Shown: piece after piece, positions 1-11,624 of the stretch
Position numbering within the stretch: the stretch's first letter is position 1
How the letters are laid out: each line of letters starts with the position of its first letter
From: Petunia secreta
Lineage: Eukaryota; Streptophyta; Magnoliopsida; Solanales; Solanaceae
DNA length: 64,000 nucleotides
Assembly: GCA_029990175.1 (NCBI GenBank)
Contig: JARKIP010000017.1
Location: forward strand, 17,998,001 to 18,062,000
Reading direction: 5' to 3'
Position numbers and translations under genes: made by a program
The notes under the pieces: generated by a model
Told to the model about the DNA's origin: nothing
Databases searched by the model: none
What the model saw: only the letters and a program-made list of their open reading frames with translations

Positions 1-3000
1 CATACCTCTTGCAATACATGACTGTAATCCAAAGCACTTTCCAACTCGTTCCAAGCATTCAAAGGGCCAGTGAAAGATAATATTGGAAAGACAGAGGTGT
101 AGCGAAGACTTGTGCACGACAACCAAAAGCTCGCAAGCAAATTCAACTTGAAAAGGAGAGGCAAAGACACAATGATAAAGCCATCATTATATGCCAAACC
201 TAGAGACCCCTGGAGCATTTGGAAGCATATCTCTATCCACTAGCAAAGATAAAGCAAGACGGTGAGTTTATTTGAGACATTTACCATAGCAAGGGTTGAG
301 TTGATATAAAAGCACATGCGAATAGACTTCTTGGAGCAATTTTGGTTGAAGGCTTTATTGGGTTGATATGAATTCTCATGACAACAGATACAACAAGACG
401 CAACGATCTAAAGATAAACATGATACATAGCAAACCCACATCGAATTCGACGGCTCAACAATAAAGTATTACCCAACAGGGAAAAGTGTTGCAAGGACTA
501 TATTGCAGCAATTGGTTGACAAGTATGAAAGATGCTAAGTATCTCTTCGAGGACACATAGCCATCATGACACACAAATTTGCATGGAAGGATAACAAATG
601 CACTCAAGGTCCTGGTATTCGACAAAAGCCAACATCCCTTTCTATTACACAACACCGTCTATTCCTTACACAACATCTTTACCACCTTTCATTGACATTC
701 AACTCCTCACCTCCTGCTTAAACAAACATCGGTCGTTTGGAAAAAATCCATGTCTTGACTGCTACATAAAGTACTTAGGCAATCTCTTGTGATATCTATA
801 CGATCTATCACAACCTCCAAATTCAAGTGCTAAGCCGCCATCCACGGTCTAGGCTTTCTCTTAAGCTCACGAGTCATTTTGCTTCAAGTCTTTGCTGATA
901 TGCCCACACTATTTTTTGCACTTCACCACTTTGTTACGGTTGCTTTGCGTTTGGACACTGAAATTGGTCAAGAATTTGCATTCAAGAAAAAGCCGAAATG
1001 GCAAGCCAACCTAAAAACACTGTTCTCCTGCAACAAAGCCCTTTAAACTATCAACATATGACACCAAGAGTATTTAGACAATCCCAATACCGTACAACTT
1101 ACATTATACGTACACGAGAGTTGCAACAAAGAAATCCAATCACCATACAACAAAAGCTAGCAAAAGTCACAACCTTACGTTGCATCCAACTTACACAATA
1201 AACAACATCCCATCTGTCAAGACTTTCAACTACAACCCTATCAGGCTCAACCCAATTAGGGACATACAAAAGACAAAACTCACGTCTTTGTTCCTTTAGT
1301 CCAATCAAATGACACTGCAACCAGCAAACAAACTACTCCCTAGAAACCTATTTTTCAGTTCGATCCAACAAGATCTAAACTCGTCACTCAGACATTCCAT
1401 ACCATGACACTGCAAGATATCCAGCATTGAAACACAATATTCAGAGCCTGATTGACCAAAGCCAAACAATGGTGCAACAAGAACCAACGAAGGGAAATTC
1501 CAACTCCTAACCCACAAAAACACACTTTCTACAAAGGTCTATCCATCAAAGTTAGCTCCATTACTTTTGAAAGCACAACCTAAGACAAATACAATTTTGG
1601 GCAATCTCCAAATGCAGCAAAATCCAAATATCAAACCCCAGTCTGGGTATGCAAAATATCCACATACTCATAGTCACCAATACATCCGATCGACACACTA
1701 AAGGACGAATGCAGACTCTAGCCAATACCTTGGTGTTCACTGAAATGCAACCACCCTCTCTCGGTAATCTGTCATAGACAATAAACTAGGGCAGAATTTT
1801 TGAGGATCCCCTAAAAAATTTCAAAATACGCAAACTTGACATTGGGGCAGAAATTTTTGAGGTCCCCTAAAAAATTCAAAGAGAAGTCCTTATAACAGCA
1901 ACATGATAGTCTCCTTAGAACATCAGATGACATACCAATAGCATTCTACTTGTTGCACTTTACTCTTGAAGCAGCGACTGAGGGTACACAACCCGATGTC
2001 AATTTGTCATTAGCTGAGGCTACACAGCCCGAGGCGTCGATTGAGGGTACACAGCCCGATATCGATTTGAATTTAAATTAGCTGAGGGTACACAACCCAA
2101 AGCGTCCATTGAGGGTACACGGCCTGATATCGATTCGTCATTTCAATTAGCTGAGGGTACACAACCCGAGGCATCGACTGAGGGTACACAACCCGTGTCG
2201 ATTTGCCATTAGCTGAGGGTACATAGCCCGAGGCATCGATTGAGGGTACACAACCCGATATCAATTTGCATTTAAATTAGCTGAGGGTACACAGCCTGAA
2301 GCGTCGATTGAGGGTACACAGCCCGATATCGATTTGTCATTTAAATTAGTTGAGGGTACACAACCCATATCGATTTGTCATATAATTAGTTGAGGGTACA
2401 CAGCCCGAGGTGCCGATTGAGGGTACATAGCCCGATATCGATTTGTATTTAAATTAGCTGATAGTACACAGCCCGATATCGATTTGTCATTTAAATTAGC
2501 TGAGGGTACACAGCCCGAAGGGCGTCGACTGAGGGTACACAGCCCGACGTCGATTTTGTCATTTTAATTTTGCGAAGGGTACACAGCCCGATGCATCGAT
2601 GGAGGGTACACAGCCCGATAAAAATTTTGACATTGTAATAGGAAGACAGCCTGGGAGGTAGACAACCCGTTAAAAGGACAACCTGATTAAGGGTGTCCAA
2701 CCAAAATGAAAGAATGATAGGCAACCCTTCATGGAAAGATACACAGCTCAATACAAAAGGAGTATACAGCCCGACGTTACGAGTACACATTTAAAGGACA
2801 GAAAGCAATGGACACATAATCCGGCGAGGCACTAGCAAGATGATTCAACAACATCCCGGCATGACAATGCAATTACCTCCTAACGAGAAGCACTTAACAA
2901 ATGGATATCCCCTAGAGAAGAGGCATATATTTCCTAGCACTGAGCACTTGAAACCGGACCAGACAAAGGAGAGATCTACTTAACAGGGAAGTTTACTGTA

Positions 3001-4235
3001 TCTTCATCTTTTTCTTTATTTGCATTTATCCTGATTCTGCTAAAAGGACTCCCCAATCTCTCGACGAATCCTCACACCACACTCTCACACCTACTCCCAA
3101 AATCACTACCAATTATACGACCGCAAAGCCTCAAACATACCTATAAGCATCATTCTAAAAGACCCAATTCAAAAGGCCTAATCCTACAGATAATGCTTTT
3201 GCTACGCCCGCAAGTTTTAGTTTGCCGAGTTCCAAAGCGTTCAAAGCTACAGTTCCATACTTGCACCAGTGATCTACCCAACCTTTCCTTGTCAATTAGG
3301 TACCGGTTCCGTATTTCTTCCTATTCGCGCCTATCCGTTTGAATCGTGCTTATTCATCGTGCTTTATTCTTCAATATCTCTCAGTTCATTCAAGATAATG
3401 TTGAGGCCAAGAGGACTCCTCTATCGAGTTATAGTGGAATATGTGCGCATGTAAACCCCTCTTTATGGGTATGTCGTGCACCACATCTTCATAACTAGGA
3501 CGTTCACAAGCCTATTTCAGCAGACTCGATCTATCGATGTTATCTTGACTTCGACAACGCCTTTGTCCTACCTGCAAAATACCTATTCTGTTGAATTCTG
3601 ACATGCCCAAAAGTCGATTATTTCATGCCCTCACAAGTAATCTGCCTAATCATTCATTGCGAATTAGGATGTCATTTTGGATTTCCTTCCAGCTAATACC
3701 CACTTTGTCTATTCAAACCTATATTCGTCAATCGTGCGTGTCTTCGTGCTTAATCGTTCCCATCTGCTTGAATCGTGCGGATTATTAAAAATCGATCCTC
3801 AAAGTTTCTCAGTTCAGTCAAGGCAATATTGAAGACGAGACTACTCAGTTATCGAGAGGAAGTGGAAACTCTGTACATATAAACTCCTCTCTTATGGGTG
3901 TGTAGCGCGCCACATTTCATAACTAGGACAATTATAATCCTCTTTTCCCATGCTCCATTTATTGAGGTTATCTCACCTTCGCCAGGCCTTTACCTCATTC
4001 TACATTCATCTCGCCAAAAGGCAAAGCACACATGAATCTAAACTTTACATACTTGGATAAGTTTAGCCTATACATCCCAGGATCGTGCGCCATAAACATC
4101 TCATACATGCAACATGCCATTCTAGAACTACACAGGGCCTGATTCTCGTGAAACCCGAGATATGTAGGCAACTCAGAGATCGAGGTTCGACCAAAAACAC
4201 CCCAAAACTCTCATTTTCTTTCATCATCCCCGGAC
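1..4235 (+). mobile_element. 3' noncoding internal region of Tat/Ogre-like element H
   Basis: This stretch precedes a polypurine tract and an LTR on the plus strand, so it is the 3' untranslated part of an LTR retrotransposon whose coding part lies outside the window. No long open frame is present. It holds a duplicated motif of about 31 bp (near 1792-1885, GGCAGAAATTTTTGAGG core), a minisatellite (1975-2640), two copies of a block with a 'cctctttatgggt' core (about 3440-3520 and 3865-3945), and a 'cgagatatgtaggcaactc' motif near 4150. That last motif recurs on the opposite strand near 27335 in element J, which supports common membership of the Tat/Ogre group. Confidence 0.7.
1975..2640. repeat. 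Minisatellite, 'gagggtacacagcccga' motif
   Basis: About 18 copies of a GAGGGTACACAGCCCGA-like core alternate with 'ggcgtcgat' and 'tatcgatttgtcatttaaattag' spacers. The higher-order unit is about 65-70 bp, with some shortened half-units. Copies differ by point changes and small deletions, so the array is not freshly expanded. Position upstream of a polypurine tract matches the hypervariable 3' UTR known from Tat/Ogre elements. Confidence 0.9.
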
Positions 4236-4248
4236 AAAGAGGGGCAGT
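4236..4248 (+). other. Polypurine tract of element H
   Basis: The purine run AAAGAGGGGCAG lies directly before an LTR start. The same run, AAAGAGGGGCAGC, lies before the 3' LTR of element J on the other strand at 27174-27187. It would prime plus-strand DNA synthesis. Confidence 0.8.
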
Positions 4249-6862
4249 CGTTAACACCCAATTTTGTCCCTCCTTTTTTTAAAATTGGCTATAATTTGAC
4301 TTAAAGGTGCAGTTTGGCTATTTTTACAAAATGTGCATTAGAAACTATGCATTTACGTGCGGTATCCCCCTACCTATATATTACATACCTAAATATGGCT
4401 ATATTACGTAATTTTGCATCATTTAGGCTATTTGTCATACTGTGAATATTTGCGCAATTTAATATGTCACATAATTGCAACATTTAGGCTACATATCATG
4501 TTTGTTTCAATTTGTCATTATTTATGAAAATTAATAATTATCTATGATTATCTATATTTAAATAATTTTATTTGTGTTTATTTAATTACTATTTGTGCAT
4601 TTTATACATATGTATATCTATATATCTATATTTTATTTTTTTGCACCTTTTAGTTGAATATTGGCCAATTAAAAAGAAAGCGTCCAAATTCCTTTTTAGT
4701 ATTAATACTTCCATATTTCAAAATTCCTATCAAAATTCTTCCTTTATTTATATTTATCTTATTTATTAAATTACGCTTTTACTTTGAACCTAGATATGTG
4801 TTTGTCTACATTCGTTCATTTGCACCATACATTTTTCTACATATTTCTTATATAAAATATATTATTTTGCACTTAGACTACATTTCTAACAAAATTCATG
4901 TTCTGAATATTTTGACTAAAATATTATTTTACCAAATCTTCCATATTTTTACAATCCGTCCAAGTTCATCTCCCCCCTAAAATCACTCTCCTAATCTTTT
5001 CTAATTCCCTATCCCTAAAATCATTCCCCTAATTACTTCCAATCCCAAACAACCATTTTATTTCAAAAATCCTATATACACACAAACTCACATCAGACAT
5101 AGGGACACGACGAGAGACCCCACATCTTCTTTTTCCAAAATCAAACACACAGTACACACATCCTAACGTCTCCACCCGCTCCTTCTCCAATACACATATC
5201 AGTACTTCTCCTTCTCGAATCTACACACACATACCCATCTCCCTTGGGTCTTCTTCTCCCCTCAACACAATCACTTCTCACCTACACATTCAAAAATCAG
5301 TACTTCTTTACACACATCTTCACTTACAATCATCTGTACTTCTTATCAATCCCCACTACTCAAAATTTCATCACTCACACTCACAAAATGTAGCACACTC
5401 TATTTTTCTCCCACACCATACCTTTACCATCACTACCGAGTCTATACACACACAGAGCAACATCATCACCCATTACATCAACACTACACCATTGTTCTAT
5501 ACACACACAGAGATCGCACACTAGATACACCTCCAATCGTCTGTACACGCCATCACCATTCTCATTATCCACTCTCTACCACCAGCACAAACACCTCTCC
5601 ACACACACATATCGACTGACACATCACATACACGGAAGAACATTAGCACGCAAAATTCAAGGACCCCACATCAAAAATCAACCTACACATAGGAACAGGA
5701 CTCTATCTTTTTACACAATACCCTCATCCTCACCTCATCATCAGCGTCACCATCGTCCCCTCTTCCTTACACACACCCATTATACATGCCTATTTCCACA
5801 GACAAACATCATACCTACATCCACAAATCGAAACCAAAACAGGGGAAACAAAGGTGGTACAGAGCCAACGAAGTTGGGGACTAGGGTGTACAGATTGGGG
5901 AAGGGAGTAACACAGATAAGCCACCGGAAAAACCATTATCTACGGTGACATATTAGCGGCAATGATGCCGTCGGAGTAGCGGCGGTGCTACCCAGTGGTT
6001 GTCGCTCCTCCATCTTCGCGGTTGTTCTACTCACCGAAATCGCTAGCCGGAATTCTGATCGGCAACGCTGTTTCGTTTCTTAGCTTAACCCTCTGTTGTT
6101 TTCCTTGATTTATTTTTGGATGCACTCTTCGTTTTCTATTTTGCAGGGGCCTAGTTGATAACGGAACTTGGCACAAAATCAGAATCGAGATGGTATAGGA
6201 GGCTGGAGTGGTAGCGGCGCCATTAGGCAGTCGCTCCTCCGCTTCTCACCTGTTTGTTCCGTCGTCATATTACTGGTGATGGCGTGTTAGGCTGGCTCTT
6301 TTTTGGCCACATACTCGCTGTGAATGTATTTTGACTTCCTTACACTTGATCTATTGTTATGCTAACTTTGCAGATTATGAGCATATGGTGCTAGCAATTG
6401 CACAAACTGACAATTCAGATTGGTTTATTTTACGTTGACGACTAAAAAGAAGCCAATATTACGAGGCCTATGAAAATATTTCTTAATTGGAGGCCTGCAC
6501 ACATGGAATTGATGGATATACAACGAATTGACGGACGTTACACTGATTATGACCGATGATAATAATTCAATAATTAATTTGAATTTGACACTTAGGGACT
6601 GATTCGAACACGATACTACACTTAGGCTAATGACGTTTGGAGGCCTAAAATCAGTCCCGTTACACTCTGTAATAGAAATAGGCGATGACGATGCATATCA
6701 CTTTGCATAAGCGATAGTGGAGTCGTGGGATTGAAGGTACTTGGCATGCCAACACGATCGGCTCCGTGTTTGCAGCCGTACCGACATCCCTAACCTCTGC
6801 TTGATGCAATACATATTCTGAGCCTATACTTTTAAAAATTCCTTTCCCCTTTATTTTAAAAC

Positions 6863-6913
<51 letters not shown>

Positions 6914-7544
6914 CATCATCATCATCATCATCATTTTCATTATTTTCGTTATTATTATTATTATTATCATTATTATTATTCTTATTATTTTTATTATTAT
7001 TAATATTATTGTTATTATTAGGTAACTCATTTTTTTTCATTTTTTGCGAGGTACAATTTTGAAGACAACACTCCACAAAATGCTTCTAATTTTACTTGCT
7101 ATTATTTTCTCTTAATATTTATTTTTATTATTATATACTAACTAATTTGTTTTATATTTTGCTCGGTGCAATTCTTTAAGGAAGAAGTCTATTAGTGAAT
7201 TAGAACTTTGTTATTTAAACTTAATTATTATATGCATAGCATAATAGTCGTTAATTATTTTGGAATCCCAATTATAAAGTTCGACCTGTAACCACATTTG
7301 GTGGAGCTTTAGAGGTGCCTAACCCCTTCTTCTCGAGTTAACTTAAACCTCTTAACTATAATATCTGGTTCCTAGACTAAGTTTCGGAGTTAATTGTAAA
7401 TTAGCTAGAAACAAAATAGGTTCCCTAATACGCCTAGTTAAAAAATATGTTAGGTCGCGACTCCAACTCTTTACCCGTGAGTTACCCAATAAGTCGAGCC
7501 CTATTTCTAAATTTAACCGGTTCAGGTAAAAATATGATGCGACA
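4249..7544 (+). mobile_element. 3' LTR of Tat/Ogre-like element H
   Basis: The LTR starts near 'cgttaacacccaattttgtc', matching the 'TGTTGACACCCAATTTTGTC' start of J apart from a TG to CG change, and ends '...atgatgcgaca'. It is about 3.3 kb, as expected for this group. A TATA-like CTATATACA lies near 5070, a conserved block at 6710-6835 and an ATT/ATC microsatellite at 6865-7020. Its end abuts the truncated gag of element I, so H inserted there; the expected 5 bp target copy at this side is CTTAT (7545-7549). The other end is outside the window. Confidence 0.75.
6865..7020. repeat. ATT/ATC trinucleotide microsatellite
   Basis: About 150 bp of ATT repeats with an embedded ATC run. It produces a long Asn/Asp-rich open frame on the minus strand that is only translated microsatellite. 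A TAA microsatellite occupies the corresponding place in both LTRs of J. Confidence 0.95.
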
Positions 7545-7545
7545 C

Positions 7546-7839
7546 TTATTTTCGCATCTGTTGCAATGAGTTCACCATGAATTGTTGGAATGGGTCACCA
7601 GAGTTTGAGGAGGTTGGATCGGCTAAAACTGCTCCTACGGGAGGTGTTAGGCCGATCGGGGGAGTGGATCTATTTGGTGGTGTTAGCCCTACCAATGAAG
7701 TGGAGTTATTTGCTGAAATAGGGCTAACAGGCGGTGTCGAGGCAGTTGGGGCTATCAGGACCCCTCCATTGGTTTTGGTAGCTCCTACTATTTGATCTGG
7801 TATATTGATAGACATATTGTCGTTGATGATGTCAGCCAT
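7546..7839 (-). pseudogene. gag N-terminal fragment of element I
   Basis: A 97-residue frame begins with MADIINDN and is rich in Pro, Ser and Thr, typical of the unstructured N terminus of plant Ty3/gypsy gag proteins. It starts about 70 bp downstream of an LTR and primer-site-like sequence in the same orientation. It stops at 7546-7548 because the LTR of H interrupts the frame, so the rest of the gag lies beyond the left edge. The assignment rests on position and composition; no zinc knuckle or gag core is visible. Confidence 0.55.
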
Positions 7840-7887
7840 TTTTAAGTGGAAATCGGAATTGTAGACTTTTGAACAAATGTTATTACC

Positions 7888-7911
7888 AAATCTCCACAGA
7901 CGGTACCAATT
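7888..7911 (-). other. Putative primer binding site of element I
   Basis: On the minus strand, TTGGTACCGTCTGTGGAGA follows the LTR end. Starting with TGG two bases after an LTR is the usual primer-site layout. I could not match it to a particular tRNA. Confidence 0.5.
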
Positions 7912-8489
7912 TGTGTTGGCCTAAATCGAGATAGGACAATAAATCGAATTAGTTTTGGGTTTAATTGATAATTTTCCTATATCAAAGTTATGATTGAGCT
8001 AAGATTGAATTTAAACGAGACAAATGTTTAATGGAATAAACGAGGCAAGAAATAAACAAGCTGGTAAAACGAGATAAAGCTTAAGAATATAAGTCAAGTA
8101 CTGTCTTTTTCGATGTCCTGCTTGATTACAAATGAGTCCTATTTATAACCAAGGAAAATGATAACATTATGGCTATAATAATTATGGCTCTGTGGCCATT
8201 ATTCCGTATTTGATCGTGGTCAGCTCATGATCTTCTCGTTAAATGCCAGAGCAACGGTCGACAGTTACAAAGATCAGGCTTTATTCAGTGAGGTGTTGTG
8301 CTTCTCGGGGGTCACGTTGCGATGATGATCTTTTCGCGCTTGATGCTTCGAACTTAGTTTTCCTCATTCCCCGAGGTGACTTTCCGAGATGGAGAGTCGT
8401 GTCGCTTCCCTGTGGACTCGCTTCGTAAAGTAGCCCATATCAGGTCTCGAATCTTTGATTGAGGCCTTGGTGATTTTTCATCCAATACA
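7912..8489 (-). mobile_element. 5' LTR of element I (right boundary approximate)
   Basis: On the plus strand it starts TGTGTTGGCCTAAATCGAG and may end '...catccaataca', giving TG...CA termini and a length near 580 bp. No second copy is present, so the right boundary is tentative. It precedes the gag fragment at 7546-7839 in the minus-strand sense. Confidence 0.5.
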
Positions 8490-9994
8490 TCTTCAATGGT
8501 TGTAGTGAATGAGTGAATGTGAGGCAACCTCAATTTCTTGCTTTTATAGGGTATACGAAACTCTAGAAGCTTATCACTAGGAATCTTCTCAATTATGGTA
8601 GGAGAAGATCTCCTAGGATATAATCCTTGTATAACTCAATCTCTCATTCATACTTCATAGAGGCAGCCAAAGTACGACTCTTTTGCTGTCTAGAATTAGT
8701 GAACTTGTACGCGCCAAGTTTTCCTAGTTCTGCATGGATATGTAATCCGCAATTTTTTCGATCAGTCATGCCTTCTAACAAGAACCAAGTTCTTCACCAG
8801 ATCCTTTATTTGTCAATCTTCAAAACTCAAACATCATCCAACATATTATCAATGTGAAATATACTGACATGATTATATTTGATGAAGCAAGATCCATCTC
8901 ATTTCCACGTATTTCTGTAGTTTAATCTACATGTAGGAGTTTAGTGTAACTCCACTAGATTTAACTAAGTAGGTCTACAAATAAAAAGAACATGAAAAAG
9001 TCACACATACAACTTATCCATCCTATCGGACGTGGTACCGCACTACTGGATTAATCTCATTTTCTTGCGGAGACGTGACTGCTTCAATTTTGTAGTTTAT
9101 CTTTCCCAGGGGTCATCTCTTGAATTGGTCAAGATTCCACAAACATGAGGCATAGACATGTGCTTCTTAAGAATTATATAGAAGATAAACGTGTTTTTCA
9201 ATTAATTGGTGGATAAATTATAAAGAAACGCGACATAAGCTTTGACTATTCGGGCCTTAATCTCTGTATTAACATTCCAAATGAAGCATGTTTAATTGAT
9301 TAGAGTAAACTAAGTACAGACTTGACATATTCAAATGTCTATCTTATTGTTCAATCGTCATGGACAAAATATTCGAAGAACTCGAAAAGTAAACAAATTG
9401 ATTTGATTCTACGTTAATTGGTACGTGACAGCGACAAATGACAATATATGATAATGTTGAACTTTTTGTTTCGGTCTTCTCCAAATTTGAGATCTAATGG
9501 CTTCAAAGATAATAGACTTAACTCATATACATTGAAAATGATTTTTGCACTATTAGTTAATCTTAACTTGTTATAACATGGTCATTTTCTTTATGTCATG
9601 TATTACCGGATTATACTTATAGTAAAAATTCATTCATTGTGGTGAGATTATTTTAACTCTATACTATAGAAAAATACACAGGGAGTAAAATTTAACTGAA
9701 AATGTACTTTTACTTTGAAATATGTCATTTATACAGAGAAATGGAAAAAGGAACGAGACTAAAAGGTTATTTGAATTATCCAATTCCCTTTATTTCATAC
9801 TGTAGTATTTATGATTCAAAAGTCATATAGCGGTCATCTTTCAAATTGTAGGATGGCAATGTGACAATGTCAATCATTTCATAAGGTTGGTCAAGTATCT
9901 TTTTCCTTCCCCGACTTTCAAATCGTCTTCCAGCATCTTTTTAATAAAATGGATTGGTCAAGTTTCTTTGCTTTTTGTTATTTGTAGTTAATAC
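8490..9994. other. No recognisable gene
   Basis: AT-rich sequence without long open frames, conserved motifs or repeats found elsewhere in the window. The short open frames here show no protein-like composition. It may be intergenic DNA or old transposon remains. Confidence 0.5.
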
Positions 9995-9997
9995 TTA

Positions 9998-10294
9998 GCT
10001 CCCGTTTGTTTATAAATTTAAGGAGTTTTTTTTTTTCATATAATACTTTAAATTTTGTCTATTTATGAATTTGTCAAAAATTTAGAAATGAAAATTTCAA
10101 ATTCTCAAAAACTACTTGAGACTGGCTTTTTCGAGATTTGGAAAAAAACTTTCTTCCCACTCATAAAATTTCTAACGTTTTTTCAAGTAAAATATATATC
10201 CAAACACAACTTTAATTTTCATAAAGTAATTTTTTACTCAACTCTAAAAACTTAGTTTCTTAAGTTTCAACCAATTCTATGTCCAAACGCTAGC
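9998..10294. mobile_element. MITE-like element with TTA duplication
   Basis: A 297 bp AT-rich noncoding unit has imperfect terminal inverted repeats: GCTCCCGTTTGT at the left and, reverse-complemented, GCTAGCGTTTGG at the right. TTA flanks both ends (9995-9997 and 10295-10297). A TTA or TAA target duplication suggests a Tourist-type (PIF/Harbinger) MITE, but the termini are short, so the superfamily is uncertain. Confidence 0.55.
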
Positions 10295-10724
10295 TTAGGC
10301 TCGTAAAGTCACTAATGCTGTTTAACAATGGTGGTGAAACTTAAACTTGATATTAGTAAGTCAACACATTTAGACTAAGTCAACCTTCAGCTTGTATTCG
10401 GTAAAATTGCATCAAAGACTCATTGACCAATAGGAGGAACATATGTGCCGAAGTAACAATCAAACTGAATAAACCAAATCTCCAGAGATTTAAGATTGGG
10501 GAACTCATACCTGGATGCATAGGAACAATCTGACAAATCAACACTTGTGTAAGTTCCACGGTGCAATGGACAAGACTATACATCTGGATTAAAGCTCAAG
10601 CACTAACCGATAGCACGATTCGTGGGATCTACATTTAGCAGCATTGACTCTACATTATTACGTCCCAGCCATTACTCCCATAAAAAGCGTAACAGACCGA
10701 TACTAATGTAGGTAATTATTTTAG
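10295..10724. other. No recognisable gene
   Basis: Between the two MITE-like elements I see no supported feature. Confidence 0.4.
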
Positions 10725-10900
10725 AAAAAACTTACTCACGGAGTGTATATACAAAACCAATAGATTGATGTTATGTGTTTGAAAATGGAGTCTTATCACC
10801 TAACTATAGTTAATTATTGTATAGCTTTTTATTATTAAATCATTTAACCATAATAAATCAACATAGTTTGGTATATACACCCAATGTGGATAAGTATTTA
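10725..10900. mobile_element. Second MITE-like inverted-repeat element
   Basis: About 175 bp bounded by imperfect inverted repeats of about 30 bp. The left arm contains 'cttactcacggagtgtata' and the right arm 'tatacacccaatgtggataag'-like sequence. The interior is AT-rich and noncoding. No clear target duplication was found, so the family is open. Confidence 0.5.
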
Positions 10901-11087
10901 CCATTATTAGGCCTTAAATATACTATAAAATTTCCCTATTTCCCGTTGTACGCATAATTTGAATTCGGGTCACTCTGACTTCACTCCAATTACTCTAAGC
11001 TCCAAAAACATATTGCTTCCAAGGCTATGAGTAGCACCGTTCTTCCAGGATCAATAAGAATTTACTTCATTTATTTATTATTAATTA
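10901..11087. other. Left flank of element A
   Basis: Short noncoding flank. The five bases before the LTR, AATTA (11083-11087), would be the target duplication, but A has no identifiable right end to compare. Confidence 0.4.
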
Positions 11088-11570
11088 TGTTGGCAAAAAT
11101 ACGCCATTTATAATTCTGAGGATAGTAGTCCAGCTGGTGAGACTAGACTTAGTTTACAAGTCACCGAGCGCAGAAGATACACACCTGCTCCTCAAGCCAC
11201 AACCCCTCATCCGGTATGGGCATAGGACATAAGGCATACATCCTGCCGTCTCAGGGTTTACAGTCTCCTATTTAGGGTTTCGTATATACCACCGCCTTGA
11301 GTTTACAGGCCCATGACTTTATTAGTCTTTATATATTATCATAATTAGGACTGGATAAATCTTAGCTATAAATATCCTTCCTAAATATTGTATTGTACAT
11401 CAAGCGATCCACACAGAATTCAGATATTCTCAAGGAATAAAAATCTTTACTTTCTTGTCTATTACTTTTCTCTCAGTTTTACTTGCTTTTCATACGTATT
11501 TATTGTATTGCTTAAGAACCTCTAACAAATTTAATTGTTTTACCTAAAACGATTAAATTTAGACCTAATA
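11088..11570 (+). mobile_element. 5' LTR of Tat-type element A
   Basis: About 483 bp starting TGTTGGCAAAAATACGCC and ending just before a primer binding site. It is clearly related to the LTRs at 36468, 47799, 53549 and 54472, sharing 'agtccagctggtgagactag', 'tattgtacatcaagcgat' and 'cttgtctattacttttctc' blocks. Confidence 0.85.
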
Positions 11571-11573
11571 GTT

Positions 11574-11591
11574 TGGCCACCACCATGGAGC
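11574..11591 (+). other. Primer binding site, tRNA-Lys type (A)
   Basis: TGGCCACCACCATGGAGC is a mutated form of the TGGCGCCCACCGTGGGA primer site of element D at 53529. That sequence is complementary to the 3' end of plant tRNA-Lys(CUU) as I know it. Confidence 0.7.
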
Positions 11592-11624
11592 CCGGGATTT
11601 TGTAGGTTTCTAAAAGGCACAGTC

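Noticed and set aside
2073..2790. Minus-strand frames repeating VYPQ
   Set aside because: Translation of the minisatellite; no start context, composition or homologue supports a protein.
6660..7076. 138-residue Asn/Asp-rich open frame on the minus strand
   Set aside because: It is the translation of an ATT/ATC microsatellite inside an LTR.
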